61,777 bases of DNA from NCBI GenBank assembly GCA_015654795.1, contig JAATGF010000135.1:1-61777 (forward strand), in the 5' to 3' direction. Under the pieces are notes generated by a model. The model worked only from the letters and a program-made list of their open reading frames with translations, was not told where the DNA came from and did not search any database. Within the stretch, counting starts at the first letter, position 1; the number at the start of each line of letters is the position of its first letter. The position numbers were made by a program, and so were the translations under genes. Positions 17,410-28,014 of the stretch are shown here, piece by piece. Source of the stretch: Bacteroidales bacterium. Its GTDB lineage: Bacteria; Bacteroidota; Bacteroidia; Bacteroidales; Prolixibacteraceae.

Positions 17410-17873
17410 TTAAATTGAAATTAATCCTTTTTATTCATTGCAGATAATTATCGCTCAAATATCGGAAACCGATTTTCAAAGCCAAATCGCGTTAGTAAAA
17501 GGCAAAAACATACAAAGTTAGTTATTGATATCAGTAAATTTAAAAAGAAATCAATTTTATTAATGTTAAAATAATGTTGGTGGAGTAATCAACATATTGG
17601 AATGCGACATAATTCAAATATTCAAATAGGATCGCAGACTTGATTTGCCGGCATCAAGTTGATCTCCTACTATAACACAATGATAAACAGCACTATTCTA
17701 ATTCTTCTCCAAAAAACACTCAGATGAATTAGTATACTGATATTTAATTGATTAAAATAATTCAGGTGGTAAAATACACAAAAAAATAGTATTGTTTTAA
17801 CAATTTATGCGAAAGAAATTTAAAATGGGCTGATCGATAAACTGCCATACGTTTTAACCATCAAATAAATGAT
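17410..17873. other. Intergenic region between EamA gene and typA
   Basis: About 460 nt of AT-rich DNA with no gene-like frame. Small imperfect inverted repeats occur (for example around 17640-17665, CTTGAT...ATCAAG), but I see nothing I can name. It must carry the divergent promoters of both neighbours. Confidence 0.4.
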
Positions 17874-17881
17874 TACCTTTG
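17874..17881 (+). promoter_or_regulatory. Promoter -7 element TACCTTTG of typA
   Basis: TAnnTTTG match 17 nt before the typA ATG, with TTTT at 17852-17855 about 18 nt upstream as a weak -33 element. The leader would be very short. Confidence 0.55.
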
Positions 17882-17898
17882 CGGCTCAAAATTCATAG

Positions 17899-19704
17899 AT
17901 GCAAAATATCAGAAACATAGCGATCATAGCGCACGTCGATCATGGAAAAACGACGTTGGTTGACAAGATGATCATGGATTCCAATATCTTCAGGGGTAAT
18001 CAAAATCCGGGAGAATTGATCCTCGACAGTAATGACCAGGAGCGGGAAAGAGGGATAACAATCCTTGCCAAAAACGTATCGGTCGTTTACAATGGTACAA
18101 AAATCAACATCATCGATACCCCCGGGCATGCTGATTTCGGTGGTGAGGTGGAACGTGTTCTAAACATGGCAGATGGTGTTCTTCTGTTGGTTGACGCTTT
18201 TGAGGGAACAATGCCCCAAACCAGATTTGTACTTCAAAAAGCATTACAACTTGGTTTAAAACCAATCGTTGTCATCAATAAGGTCGATAAACCCAATTGT
18301 CGTCCTGATGTCGTACACGAACAGGTTTTCGAATTAATGTATAGCCTTGATGCGACTGAAGATCAGCTTGATTTCCCAACAATCTATGGTTCGGCCAAAC
18401 AAAATTGGATGAGCTATGACTGGAAAGTCCGTACAGAAAATATTACAGAATTATTTGATTCTATCATTGAAAATATTCCTGCGCCAATAGAAAATCCAGG
18501 TACACCTCAGATGCTTATTACCTCGCTCGATTATTCACAATATGTTGGCCGTATTGCAATTGGCCGCATACACCGTGGCGAGTTGAAAGAAGGGATGAAC
18601 GTTTCGCTCGTTAAACGCGATGGAACGGTTGTCCGCACCAAAATAAAGGAACTTCATGTTTTCACTGGATTAGGAAGAGAAAAGGTACCCAGCGCCAGCA
18701 ACGGAGATATTTGTGCGTTAGTTGGAATCGAAGGATTCGAAATTGGCGATAGTATCTGTGATTATGAAAATCCTGAGCCACTTACGCCAGTCGCAATTGA
18801 CGAACCGACCATGAGTATGTTGTTCACAATCAACAACTCGCCATTTTATGGCAAAGAAGGTAAGTTTGTTACGAGTAGGCATATCCATGACAGATTGATG
18901 CGTGAATTGGAGAAAAATCTCGCGTTACACGTTGAGACTACCGATTCAGCTGACGCCTGGAATGTACATGGACGAGGTGTTTTGCATCTTTCAGTATTGA
19001 TCGAAACAATGCGCCGCGAAGGTTACGAGCTTCAGGTCGGCCAGCCACAGGTACTGTATAAAGAAATTGATGGTGAAAAATATGAGCCTATTGAGTTATT
19101 AAACATCGATATTCCCGAAGAACTCAGCGGTACTGCTATTGACCTTGTCACTCGCAGAAAAGGTGAAATGCTGAATATGGAAAAGAAAGGTGATCGTATC
19201 AACCTCGAATTTCAGATTCCTTCGCGCGGAATCATCGGTTTACGTACCACGATGATGACCTCAACACAGGGTGAAGCAGTAATGGCTCACCGATTTATCA
19301 AATACGATCGTTACAGAGGGCCGATTGAAACGCGCCTAAACGGTTCGTTAGTTGCACTCGAAACAGGGACAGCTTTTGCCTATGCTTTGAATAAACTTCA
19401 GGACAGAGGAAGATATTTTATCGATCCCCAGGAAGAAATATATGAAGGTCAGGTTGTTGGAGAAAGTAGCCGTGAAGGTGATCTCGCCATGAATCTTACA
19501 AAATCTAAAAAGCTCACGAATATGCGGGCATCAGGTTCTGACGATAAGGTTAGACTTGCGCCACCAATTAAGTTCAGCCTTGAGGAAGCACTCGAATATA
19601 TTCAGAAAGACGAATACGTAGAGGTAACCCCGAAGTCAATCCGACTTAGGAAAATAATGCTCAACGAAAACGATCGTAAACGAGCTTCCAAGAAGACCGT
19701 ATAG
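17899..19704 (+). CDS. typA: Ribosome-associated translational GTPase TypA/BipA
   Basis: A 601-aa GTPase of the EF-G/LepA class that binds ribosomes and assists 50S assembly and stress or cold adaptation. The G domain (about 1-200) has P-loop HVDHGKTT, switch-I region RERGITI, G3 [13 protein letters not shown]4 NKVDK and the G5-like SAK segment (GSAKQNW). Domains II, III and V follow, and the BipA-specific C-terminal domain is recognisable in [24 protein letters not shown] and PKSIRLRK. The length is that of the family and no residue appears missing. Monocistronic: own promoter upstream and a strong hairpin downstream. Confidence 0.97.
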   Translation: MQNIRNIAIIAHVDHGKTTLVDKMIMDSNIFRGNQNPGELILDSNDQERERGITILAKNVSVVYNGTKINIIDTPGHADFGGEVERVLNMADGVLLLVDAFEGTMPQTRFVLQKALQLGLKPIVVINKVDKPNCRPDVVHEQVFELMYSLDATEDQLDFPTIYGSAKQNWMSYDWKVRTENITELFDSIIENIPAPIENPGTPQMLITSLDYSQYVGRIAIGRIHRGELKEGMNVSLVKRDGTVVRTKIKELHVFTGLGREKVPSASNGDICALVGIEGFEIGDSICDYENPEPLTPVAIDEPTMSMLFTINNSPFYGKEGKFVTSRHIHDRLMRELEKNLALHVETTDSADAWNVHGRGVLHLSVLIETMRREGYELQVGQPQVLYKEIDGEKYEPIELLNIDIPEELSGTAIDLVTRRKGEMLNMEKKGDRINLEFQIPSRGIIGLRTTMMTSTQGEAVMAHRFIKYDRYRGPIETRLNGSLVALETGTAFAYALNKLQDRGRYFIDPQEEIYEGQVVGESSREGDLAMNLTKSKKLTNMRASGSDDKVRLAPPIKFSLEEALEYIQKDEYVEVTPKSIRLRKIMLNENDRKRASKKTV

Positions 19705-19722
19705 CTTTTACAAATATAAATT

Positions 19723-19772
19723 AGAAAGCCCTTAATTTGCAATCAATTGTAAATTAAGGGCTTTCTGTTATA
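19723..19772 (+). terminator. Hairpin terminator after typA
   Basis: Perfect 16-bp inverted repeat: AGAAAGCCCTTAATTT (19723-19738) pairs with AAATTAAGGGCTTTCT (19751-19766). It is followed by an A/T-rich rather than pure T tail, so efficiency is uncertain. Confidence 0.75.
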
Positions 19773-19860
19773 TTTTAATAGTCGCAAAGCTTAAAGTCTA
19801 TTAATCGGGTTTATTGCCGGAGCCACATTATTCATTAGTGCCATTCGTATAATCCGTTTT

Positions 19861-19882
19861 AATGACCTTTTCAATGACTATT
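19861..19882 (+). repeat. Isolated AATGAC tail motif of the dispersed element
   Basis: The 22-nt segment AATGACCTTTTCAATGAC plus TATT is identical to 38333-38354, inside the AATGAC cluster of the repeat element there. No other part of the element is present here. Confidence 0.7.
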
Positions 19883-19937
19883 GAATAACAAATTAATCGC
19901 TACTCTCCGAACCACATCCGAGATATAAATACATCAC

Positions 19938-21179
19938 TTATGCTTTCGCTGTTTTAATTGCTTTTCGTTCGTGTTTATACCTGAATACAAGCGGGAAAAT
20001 AATCCCTAAAGCTAAAGCATATCCGGCAAAAACAAACCAGATACTATGCCAGTCTTTTACGCCGCCAACAGTAAAATAGTCAACCACCCAGCCACTTGTA
20101 ACTCCGCCGATAAAAGCGCCGAAACCGTTGGTCATAATCATAAATAATCCTTGAGCACTTGCACGGATGCCCGGTTCTGTTTCCATTTCCACAAAAAGGG
20201 AACCCGATATATTGAAGAAATCGAAGGCCATTCCGTAGATAATCATCGAGAGAACTAACAGAACAAGACCTTCGCCGGGATTGCCCAATCCAAATAATGC
20301 GAATCGTAATACCCAGGCAAACATACTGATAATCATTACCTTTTTAATTCCAAAACGGTTAAGAAAGAAAGGGATCGTGAGAATAAATAACGTTTCTGAA
20401 ATTTGTGATATAGACATCAATAATCCCGGATGGGTAACTGCAAATGAGTTGGCGTAGGTATTGCTGAAATCGTGCAGGAACATTTGGCCAAACGTATTTG
20501 TAATCTGAAGTGCTGCACCTAAAAGCATCGCAAAAATAAAGAAGATAGCCATTTTCGTTCTCTTAAACAGGACAAATGCATCGAATCCCATTGCTGAGAG
20601 CACCGATCTCTTTCCCTTCGACCTTGCGGGAGGGCAGGCAGGCATCGTGAAGGCGTAAATTCCTAAAAACAAGGAAGATGCCGATCCGATATAGAGTTGC
20701 AATGGACTAAGACTCCAGCCACATAAATCGACGACCCACATGGCGCAGATAAATCCAACGGTTCCCCAAACCCTTATAGGAGGGAAGTCCTTAACAATAT
20801 CAAATCCTTTTTGTTCGAGAACATTATACGATACGGTACTATTTAGTGCGATTGTTGGCATATACGCCATCGCATTAAACAGCATTATCATATACATAAG
20901 GTGTGGATCGGTGACGGTGGACGCCCAAAAAAGTAATATGGCACCGATGATATGACACATACCAAGTACGCGCTCTGCATTTATCCATCGGTCGGCAACA
21001 ATCCCCAGCAATCCGGGCATAAATAATGAAGCAATTCCCATTGTTGCAAAAATGCTCCCGATTTGTCCCCCTGTGAAACTGAGGGTGTTACCCATATAAC
21101 TGCCAAGCGAGATCAGCCACGATCCCCAGATAAAAAACTGCAGAAAATTCATCAATGTAAGACGATACCTAATCCCCAT
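19938..21179 (-). CDS. MFS nucleoside transporter, NupG-like
   Basis: A 413-aa inner-membrane protein with about 12 hydrophobic segments, similar to the nucleoside:H+ symporter (NupG/XapB) group common in Bacteroidota. The N-terminus YRLTLMNFLQFFIWGSWLIS, the GIVADRWINAERVL loop after helix 2, the PPIRVWGTVGFI segment and the C-terminal half with FFNISGSLFVEMETEPGIRASAQG and GFGAFIGG all fit. Substrate is probably a nucleoside, but other small metabolites are possible. The central cytoplasmic loop (about residues 178-192) contains MPACPPARSKGKR, encoded by an unusually GC-rich stretch at 20614-20643. Divergent from no close gene; the preceding spacer holds the ppa terminator. Confidence 0.85.
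   Translation of the reverse strand: MGIRYRLTLMNFLQFFIWGSWLISLGSYMGNTLSFTGGQIGSIFATMGIASLFMPGLLGIVADRWINAERVLGMCHIIGAILLFWASTVTDPHLMYMIMLFNAMAYMPTIALNSTVSYNVLEQKGFDIVKDFPPIRVWGTVGFICAMWVVDLCGWSLSPLQLYIGSASSLFLGIYAFTMPACPPARSKGKRSVLSAMGFDAFVLFKRTKMAIFFIFAMLLGAALQITNTFGQMFLHDFSNTYANSFAVTHPGLLMSISQISETLFILTIPFFLNRFGIKKVMIISMFAWVLRFALFGLGNPGEGLVLLVLSMIIYGMAFDFFNISGSLFVEMETEPGIRASAQGLFMIMTNGFGAFIGGVTSGWVVDYFTVGGVKDWHSIWFVFAGYALALGIIFPLVFRYKHERKAIKTAKA
20614..20643 (-). repeat. GC-rich patch in the MFS central loop, possible inserted repeat
   Basis: About 30 nt with roughly 70% GC inside an AT-rich gene, encoding PACPPARSKG. In the next frame it would read LPSRKVEG, which I recall as a recurrent peptide from GC-rich repeats in Bacteroidota. 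Either it is an inserted mobile repeat tolerated in a loop, or ordinary loop variation. Confidence 0.3.
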
Positions 21180-21372
21180 AACCTTAATTAATTCGGTTCT
21201 TTTGCTAAAAATACGATTTATAAGTTGCCGTATTCAAATTGAAATAAATTCCGATTTATCGGCGCGACTTTCATCTGATCAATAAAAAACAAATTATTCA
21301 CCGATGGAAAAAGCCTCGAAAAGTAATCATATTTTTTTAATCCGGTGATCCGTTTTTCTCATGTTTTTCACA

Positions 21373-21420
21373 TAAAAAAAGATCGTCAGCTATAAATAAA
21401 TAAATATAGCCGACGATCTT
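21373..21420 (-). terminator. Rho-independent terminator of ppa
   Basis: Arms 21379-21394 and 21405-21420 pair over 16 positions with one mismatch. On the minus strand the stem is followed by a run of T (A run at 21374-21380 of the plus strand), which matches a terminator for the gene ending at 21443. Confidence 0.85.
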
Positions 21421-21442
21421 CCTGGTTAGTTTATGTTATCAT

Positions 21443-22117
21443 TTAATCATCCAGCAGCAGTAATTTTCCAAGGTTCTCAAATCGAGCGTGGTAATCATCA
21501 ATCGAACATTGAATCACTTCGTAGGCTTCCTCTTTGCTATAGACATGGGTAATTACCGAATTTTTCTCTTCCCCGGGTAAGTCCTTATAAGTAAGAAAGT
21601 AATGTCGGAGTCGTGTAATGATAGTTTCAGGTACATCAGTCAGGTTATCAAAATGTCCGTATATAAAGTCATTGTTGAGTACCGCAATAATTTTATCATC
21701 AGCCTCATTTCCGTCGATCATTCTGAAACCTCCGATCGGACGGGCAGTGACAAGAATATCACCATGGTGAATCGATTTTTCGGTAAGGACAACAATATCA
21801 AGAGGATCGCCATCCCCTTTTACCCCTTTAAGTCCCGCTTTATCCATACAAAATTTGGCAACCTTCTTCCCGCAATAAGTCTGGGGTATAAATCCATAAA
21901 GAGCAGGAACGACATTGGAAAATTGTTGCGGACGGTCGATTTTCAAATATCCCGTATCTTTATCTACTTCATACTTAACGGTATCAGTAGGAACAACCTC
22001 AATAAATGCGGTTACCTTTTCAGGCACATGGTCACCAATGTGAACCCCGTGCCAGGGATGCGACTTGTAACGCAAACCCATGAGCCGACCAATAGGATCG
22101 GAGAATTTATCTGGCAT
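21443..22117 (-). CDS. ppa: Inorganic pyrophosphatase (family I)
   Basis: Cytoplasmic Mg2+-dependent enzyme hydrolysing PPi to two phosphates, pulling biosynthetic reactions forward. The 224-aa protein belongs to the soluble family I group; visible active-site segments are EVPTDTVKYEVDK-like VVPTDTVKYEVDKDTG, the signature GDGDPLDIVVL (about residues 100-110, carrying the metal-binding Asp residues) and ADDKIIAVL. An N-terminal extension with PWHGVHIGDHVPEKV is usual for Bacteroidota members. Own terminator; separated from comM by about 100 nt. Confidence 0.95.
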   Translation of the reverse strand: MPDKFSDPIGRLMGLRYKSHPWHGVHIGDHVPEKVTAFIEVVPTDTVKYEVDKDTGYLKIDRPQQFSNVVPALYGFIPQTYCGKKVAKFCMDKAGLKGVKGDGDPLDIVVLTEKSIHHGDILVTARPIGGFRMIDGNEADDKIIAVLNNDFIYGHFDNLTDVPETIITRLRHYFLTYKDLPGEEKNSVITHVYSKEEAYEVIQCSIDDYHARFENLGKLLLLDD

Positions 22118-22219
22118 ATAGATTGATTTTTTATTAAAACAATAAAAAAGGTATATTGTTCTAAATTAGTAAGCTTGATTCACTATCGATTGTATAATTG
22201 TACACTGATTTGCACATGA

Positions 22220-23755
22220 CTATGCACCCCACCCTTCGCGATCGAGACTGCGGTATTGAATTGCTTCGCCAAGGTGGTCTGCCTGAATAGATTCCGAACC
22301 TTCGAGATCGGCAATCGTGCGCGACACCTTCAGAATTCGGTCATAAGCTCTGGCAGACAGACCTAATTTCTCCATCGCATTCTTAAGAAGTTGATGTCCT
22401 GCCTGATCGGGAACGCAAAATTGATGAAGCATTTTTGAACTCATCTGTGCATTACAATAAATTCCGGTGTCGCTGAATCTTTCGCGCTGAATTTCACGTG
22501 CCCTGATTACACGCTGGCGGACGATTTCACTTTTTTCTCCCGGTTTCATTTCCGTAAGTTCATTAAATGGCACAGGCACCACTTCGAGATGGATGTCGAT
22601 TCTGTCGAGCAGTGGTCCCGATATGCGGCTCAGGTATTTTTGCACCATCCCGGGGCCGCAGACACACTGCTTTGTGGGGTGATTATAAAATCCGCATGGA
22701 CAGGGATTCATCGAGGCGACGAGCATAAAACTGGCAGGATATTCCACCGAAAACTTGGCCCTCGATATTGTTATCAGTCTGTCTTCAAGCGGTTGTCGTA
22801 GAACCTCAAGCACAGTACGTTTAAATTCGGGCAACTCGTCGAGGAATAAAACACCATTATGTGCCATCGAAATCTCTCCCGGTTGAGGATAAGTTCCGCC
22901 GCCTACGAGGGCAACATCAGAAATGGTGTGGTGGGGACTCCGGAAAGGACGCAAAGTCATTAACGATGTTTCGCGATCTATTTTCCCCGCCACGGAATGA
23001 ATTTTTGTCGTTTCAAGAGCTTCTTTTAAGGTGAAAGGAGGCAGTATTGTAGGTATTCGTTTAGCCAACATTGTTTTACCAGCTCCAGGAGGTCCGATCA
23101 TAACCAAATTGTGCCCACCTGCTGCCGCAATCTCGAGTGCGCGCTTTACGTTTTCTTGTCCTTTCACATCTGCGAAATCGAGATCGTAACTTGTAATTTT
23201 CGCCTTGAATTCTTCACGTGTATCGATGATAGTCTGTTCGATGCCAACACGACCTGACAGAAAATCAATTACCTCTTTTAAATTTTCAGCGCCGAAAATC
23301 TTTAGTTTATCAACCACCGCCGCTTCGCGTGCATTTTGTTTAGGAACGATAAAACCTTCAAACCCTTCTTCACGTGCCCTGACTGCAATGGGAAGAATGC
23401 CTTTAACCATTTGTAAACCACCATCAAGCGAGAGCTCACCCATCATCATATATTTATGTAATTCAGGAGCATTAATCTGTTCCGAGGCTGCCAGAATACC
23501 AATGGCAATCGGGAGATCGTAAGCAGAGCCTTCCTTGCGTATATCGGCAGGCGCCATATTGATGACAATTTTTTTCCCCGGAAGTTTATATCCAATAAAG
23601 CGCAAAGCTGAGTCAATGCGTTGCTGACTCTCTTTTACGGCGATATCAGGCAATCCGACAAGGTTAAAACGAATTCCGCGGGAAACATCGGTTTCTATTG
23701 TAACTGTCGTTGCGTCGATTCCATGAACTGCACTACCATAGGTTTTTACAAGCAT
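22220..23755 (-). CDS. comM: YifB/ComM family Mg-chelatase-like AAA+ ATPase
   Basis: A 511-aa hexameric helicase-type AAA+ protein; the characterised homologue ComM promotes branch migration during natural transformation. An N-terminal Lon-protease-like fold (about 1-165, with GIDATTVTIETDVSRGI and NMAPADIRKEGSAYDLPIAIG) precedes the ATPase core. Walker A is GPPGAGKTML, Walker B is GVLFLDELPEF and sensor 1 lies in MLVASMNPCPCG; the cysteine-containing zinc-like loop (NPCPCGFY...CVCGPG) is present. The C-terminal Mg-chelatase lid is at about 400-505. Complete. Whether this organism is naturally competent cannot be judged here. Confidence 0.95.
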   Translation of the reverse strand: MLVKTYGSAVHGIDATTVTIETDVSRGIRFNLVGLPDIAVKESQQRIDSALRFIGYKLPGKKIVINMAPADIRKEGSAYDLPIAIGILAASEQINAPELHKYMMMGELSLDGGLQMVKGILPIAVRAREEGFEGFIVPKQNAREAAVVDKLKIFGAENLKEVIDFLSGRVGIEQTIIDTREEFKAKITSYDLDFADVKGQENVKRALEIAAAGGHNLVMIGPPGAGKTMLAKRIPTILPPFTLKEALETTKIHSVAGKIDRETSLMTLRPFRSPHHTISDVALVGGGTYPQPGEISMAHNGVLFLDELPEFKRTVLEVLRQPLEDRLITISRAKFSVEYPASFMLVASMNPCPCGFYNHPTKQCVCGPGMVQKYLSRISGPLLDRIDIHLEVVPVPFNELTEMKPGEKSEIVRQRVIRAREIQRERFSDTGIYCNAQMSSKMLHQFCVPDQAGHQLLKNAMEKLGLSARAYDRILKVSRTIADLEGSESIQADHLGEAIQYRSLDREGWGA

Positions 23756-24026
23756 ATTTAGGTGGCTAACTAACGTAAGATAAAGTTACAGTAATTAAAT
23801 GAATTATAATCAGTTTGGCGTGAATTTATATTGGAGCCTCCGATCTGTAATTTTTAATAATGATCTATCGGTTGATAAGGCTTTGAAACGCAGTTATTTC
23901 TGCAAACAGGAATAATCAAGTAATGGCTAAAAATATAATATCGTATTTGACACCTACGTTTCACGAGACATTTTTAGCGATACACTATTCCGTCTTTATA
24001 TGCAAGATTGCAGAATTATTTATTAT

Positions 24027-27000
24027 TCAATTATTTACTTTCTCTGCAATTCCCGTCAATATGCCGACTGCCTTGCGCAATGTTTTTATTTCCGGGAAAT
24101 TAATACTCAGTTTTGCTTTCCCCTCTTTGACGCGGCATTTCGATGGATTCTGGACAATCCACTGCATCAGTTTCTGAAAATGAATGGATTGGTAATAATT
24201 CGATGCGGGATCGGAAGGCAAATAACAGATCATCTTCGATTCCTTAAGAATAATCCTTTCTATATTGAGTGAAATGGCGATCCATCTTAAACGGACAACA
24301 TCAATCAGCTCGCGCGCAGACTCAGGAATCGGTCCAAAACGATCGATAAGTCCTTTCTCAAACTGTTGTACCATCGTCTCGTTTTCCATATTATCCAATT
24401 CGCGGTATAACAACATCCGCTCCGAAACGCTCGAGATATATTGATCGGGGAAAAGTAATTGCAGGTCAGTGTCTATATTGCAGTCGTTTACATAGTTAAG
24501 ATCGAGAAATGCCCCTGAAGCCTCTGCATTTTCATCCTCAAAAATGTCCTGAAATTCGCCCGTCTTTAGCTCCATCATTGCCTCGTTCAATATCCGATGA
24601 TAAGCTTCGAAACCGATATCTGCTATAAATCCGCTTTGTTCGCCGCCCAACAAATTTCCGGCACCCCGGATGTCGAGATCCTGCATTGCAATACTGAATC
24701 CGCTTCCGATTTCGGAGAACTCCTCGATGGCCTGCAAACGTCTTCGGGCATCAGCAGACATCGTATTCAATGGCGGTGCCAATAAATAACAGAATGCCTT
24801 TTTATTCGATCGTCCGACACGTCCGCGCAACTGGTGAAGTTCGCTCAATCCAAAATTCTGCGCATTGTTGATAATGACCGTGTTGGTATTCGGAATATCC
24901 AAACCCGATTCAATAATTGTTGTCGCAACAAGGACGTCAAAATCACCATTCACAAAGTCGAACATTACTTTCTCAAGCTTAACACCATCCATTTGTCCAT
25001 GTCCGACAACTGTGCGGACTCCGGGGCAAAGACGTTTGATCAGCGATTCAATTTCATAAATATTAGATACGCGGTTATTGATGAAGAACACCTGCCCTCC
25101 CCGTGACACCTCATAACTAATGGCATCGCGGATAATTTCCTCATCAAATATACTTACCTCTGTATTAATCGGATATCGATTCGGCGGCGGTGTATTAATG
25201 ATGGAAAGGTCACGCGCGCCCATGAGTGAAAATTGCAAAGTACGCGGAATCGGTGTTGCCGTCAGTGTTAAAGTATCGACATTCGCTTTAAGTTGTTTCA
25301 GTTTCTCTTTTACCGAGACCCCGAAATGTTGCTCTTCATCCACGATCAGCAATCCAAGGTCCTTGAATTTTACATCCTTACCAATCAGCTTATGGGTGCC
25401 AATAATAATATCAACTTTCCCTTCACTCAACTCTTTCAGGACATTTTTTACGTCGCCAGAATTTCTCAGTCTGCTAATATATTGCACATTGCAGGGGAAA
25501 TCCTTTAGCCTTTCCTTAAATGTTTTATAATGCTGCAGCGCCAGAATCGTAGTTGGAACCAAGACTGCCACTTGTTTGCTATCGGTTACGGCTTTAAATG
25601 CTGCACGGATCGCAACTTCGGTCTTGCCAAACCCAACATCACCGCAAACCAGACGATCCATTGGCATTGGCTTCTCCATATCTTCCTTGATGGAGTATGT
25701 GGCTTTCAATTGATCAGGCGTATCCTCGTAAATAAAGCTTGCCTCCAACTCCTCCTGAAGATACGAATCGGACGAAAAGGCAAATCCGTTTTCCATCTTC
25801 CGCTTGGCATACAGGGCAATCAATTCGCGGGCAATATCTTTAACCTTGTTCTTGGTTTTAGTTTTAAGATTCTGCCATGCGGCCGTTCCTAACTTATTGA
25901 TTGTAGGCTCCTGTCCCTCTTTCCCTTTATATTTTGCAATCCGGTGTAACGAGTGAATGCTGACCAATAACGAATCGTTATCTCTGTATGTCAGTCGTAT
26001 AGCCTCCTGAATTTTCCCATTTACCTCTGTTCTCACAAGACCGGCAAATTTCCCCACTCCGTGATCGATGTGAACCACAAAATCGCCAGGGTGAAGTTTA
26101 CTCAACTCCTTTATGGTAATGGCCTGGCGGGATGACTTTTTCGAACGTAACTTAAACCGGTGATAACGCTCGAAAATCTGGTGATCAGTATAACAACAGA
26201 TTTTCAGATCGTGATCAATAAACCCTTCATTAATTGCGAACAACAAACTGTCAATCTTTTGAGGATCACCTTTGTCGTCAAAAATAGCGTGAAGCCGTTC
26301 AATCTGTTTAGGACTTGATGTCAGGAGTATATTTCGATATCCTTTTTGCCGGTTCGATTTCAAATCCTGACCCAGCAAGTCGAAATTTTTATTAAAAACG
26401 GGTTGTTTTGTGGTGTTGAAAATAAACTCATCAGCATGATTAAAATAATGCGTCGATCCAAATTCAACACAGGTAAAATCTGTTATTCCGCTCTTAAACT
26501 CTTTGCCAGAGATGATCAGATCGGCAATTTCGGTATCGCTAAACTTCTCAGCTGCTTCCTGATACAATTGTTTAACTTGTCCCGAGACAAAGGTGAAACT
26601 TTTGGCGGCAACCACCGTCTTTTTATCCAGGAAATCAAAAATGGAAACCCGTTTTTCGTCTTGAAGTCCCTCCTGAATATTGGGAATTATCGAAACCCGA
26701 TTCAGTGTCTCTTTCGAAATCTGGTCTTCAATATCGAATGTTCTGATCGAATCTACCTCATCACCAAAGAAGTCAACACGATAAGGATCTTCGTTTGAGA
26801 ACGAGAAAATATCAATAATCGACCCGCGAAGCGAATATTGTCCCGGTTCATAAACAAATTCAACCCGCTCGAAACCATATTCATACAATATTTCATTAAT
26901 AAAAGAGATCGAGAGCTTTTCCCCCTTGCGGATATGAAGCGTATTTTTTGCGAGTCCTCTTCCCGAGATCACCTTCTCCATTATTGCCTCGGGATAGGTG

Positions 27001-27368
27001 ATTACCATATAACCGGTTTCGTTAAGCGCCAGTTTATTCAGTACCTCAGTCCTGAATATAATATTTTCGCCCTCAATTCTTTCGTGAACGAAACTGCGGC
27101 GATATGATGACGGAAAAAATAAAACGTTTTCCTCGAGGCCCAAGGCATTGAGGTCATCATAGAAATAAGCGGCTTCTTCCCTGTCGCTTAAAATGGCGAC
27201 CGTACTAAACGGATTTATCTGATAGGCAGCATTTAATACAATAGCGGACGAGGACCCTGTCAATCCTTTGAGTGAAATTTTTGCGGCACCAGAATCAGCG
27301 ATCTTTTCGCGCAACCCGATTACAGAAGGGTGTGAAGTGTAATATTTGAGCAGTTCCTTAAGTTCCAA
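24027..27368 (-). CDS. mfd: Transcription-repair coupling factor Mfd
   Basis: 1113-aa DNA translocase that removes stalled RNA polymerase from lesions and recruits UvrA. Domain order: UvrB-like N-terminal region (to about 340), RNA-polymerase-interacting Tudor-like domain (FVVHIDHGVGKFAGL and SIHSLHRIAKYKG, about 435-510), RecG-like helicase with Walker A CGDVGFGKTEVA, the DEEQ box in LLIVDEEQHFG, motif III TLTATPIPRTL and motif VI LHQLRGRVGRS, then the TRCF C-terminal domain. Somewhat shorter than E. coli Mfd (about 1150 aa), as usual for the phylum. Divergently no partner; upstream is a repeat-containing spacer with a likely -7 element. Confidence 0.97.
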   Translation of the reverse strand: MELKELLKYYTSHPSVIGLREKIADSGAAKISLKGLTGSSSAIVLNAAYQINPFSTVAILSDREEAAYFYDDLNALGLEENVLFFPSSYRRSFVHERIEGENIIFRTEVLNKLALNETGYMVITYPEAIMEKVISGRGLAKNTLHIRKGEKLSISFINEILYEYGFERVEFVYEPGQYSLRGSIIDIFSFSNEDPYRVDFFGDEVDSIRTFDIEDQISKETLNRVSIIPNIQEGLQDEKRVSIFDFLDKKTVVAAKSFTFVSGQVKQLYQEAAEKFSDTEIADLIISGKEFKSGITDFTCVEFGSTHYFNHADEFIFNTTKQPVFNKNFDLLGQDLKSNRQKGYRNILLTSSPKQIERLHAIFDDKGDPQKIDSLLFAINEGFIDHDLKICCYTDHQIFERYHRFKLRSKKSSRQAITIKELSKLHPGDFVVHIDHGVGKFAGLVRTEVNGKIQEAIRLTYRDNDSLLVSIHSLHRIAKYKGKEGQEPTINKLGTAAWQNLKTKTKNKVKDIARELIALYAKRKMENGFAFSSDSYLQEELEASFIYEDTPDQLKATYSIKEDMEKPMPMDRLVCGDVGFGKTEVAIRAAFKAVTDSKQVAVLVPTTILALQHYKTFKERLKDFPCNVQYISRLRNSGDVKNVLKELSEGKVDIIIGTHKLIGKDVKFKDLGLLIVDEEQHFGVSVKEKLKQLKANVDTLTLTATPIPRTLQFSLMGARDLSIINTPPPNRYPINTEVSIFDEEIIRDAISYEVSRGGQVFFINNRVSNIYEIESLIKRLCPGVRTVVGHGQMDGVKLEKVMFDFVNGDFDVLVATTIIESGLDIPNTNTVIINNAQNFGLSELHQLRGRVGRSNKKAFCYLLAPPLNTMSADARRRLQAIEEFSEIGSGFSIAMQDLDIRGAGNLLGGEQSGFIADIGFEAYHRILNEAMMELKTGEFQDIFEDENAEASGAFLDLNYVNDCNIDTDLQLLFPDQYISSVSERMLLYRELDNMENETMVQQFEKGLIDRFGPIPESARELIDVVRLRWIAISLNIERIILKESKMICYLPSDPASNYYQSIHFQKLMQWIVQNPSKCRVKEGKAKLSINFPEIKTLRKAVGILTGIAEKVNN

Positions 27369-27393
27369 TATCTATATGTTTCGGACAACCGGG

Positions 27394-27401
27394 CAAAATT
27401 A
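27394..27401 (-). promoter_or_regulatory. Putative -7 element TAATTTTG of mfd
   Basis: On the minus strand TAATTTTG lies 26 nt before the mfd ATG. No clear -33 TTTG is seen at the right spacing. Confidence 0.4.
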
Positions 27402-27605
27402 CGAAAATATCGGAGTTATACCGCTGAAATATATACGAGATTCGCATGCCCCTGTACCATTTTTTGCTGCTTCATCAGGTTACGAAATTCCACAAAGGTA
27501 TAATCTTTCTCACCACCATTCAGCGATTCTTTCATAACCTGCTGCCGGTATAGGTTTACATGAGAAATGGCACATCGAAAAGCAGGATCACGGAATAGCG
27601 AATCA

Positions 27606-27635
27606 GGTACGAAGGAAATACGAAGCAAATACGAG
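27606..27635 (-). repeat. 11-bp tandem array, partial element copy A (distal part)
   Basis: On the minus strand the sequence is TCGTATTTGCT, TCGTATTTCCT, TCGTACC: 11-bp units matching those at 48800-48834 and related to the arrays at 38201 and 52899. It sits about 380 nt from the head motif at 28015-28050, so the element is either split or two fragments. Confidence 0.65.
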
Positions 27636-28014
27636 TGAGGTGATGTTCGCTTAATTTATAACTCAAAATTAGGGTTTTAAAAAAGAATAGCGATCAAAAG
27701 TGAACGACGTGCCGCGAGATGCCGCGAAACGACAGAAAGCGAATTGTATGTTATTGCATGACTGTGTTATAAATTGAGGATTGCAGGTGCCGGAATTGTA
27801 AATTGGCAGAATGTTGTAGTTTTCATTTGCATAAATAATCTGAGGTTTATAATACTGTAATACTGACACTTATAACGATAAATAAAGAATTAAAGCATAG
27901 CTATTGCATAAAAGTTTTTAATAATATATTAAATAGTAATATGCGTCAGCTATGCATTAAGCAGCGGATATGCTATTATATGTGATTGATATATAGAAAT
28001 ATGTAAGAATAAAT

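Noticed and set aside
25120..26798. Several 90-150 aa plus-strand open frames inside mfd
   Set aside because: All lie antisense within a complete, well-conserved mfd; their composition is that of shadow frames.
27416..27628. 70-aa minus-strand frame between mfd and DUF1697
   Set aside because: Overlaps the 11-bp repeat array at its 5' end and resembles no family.
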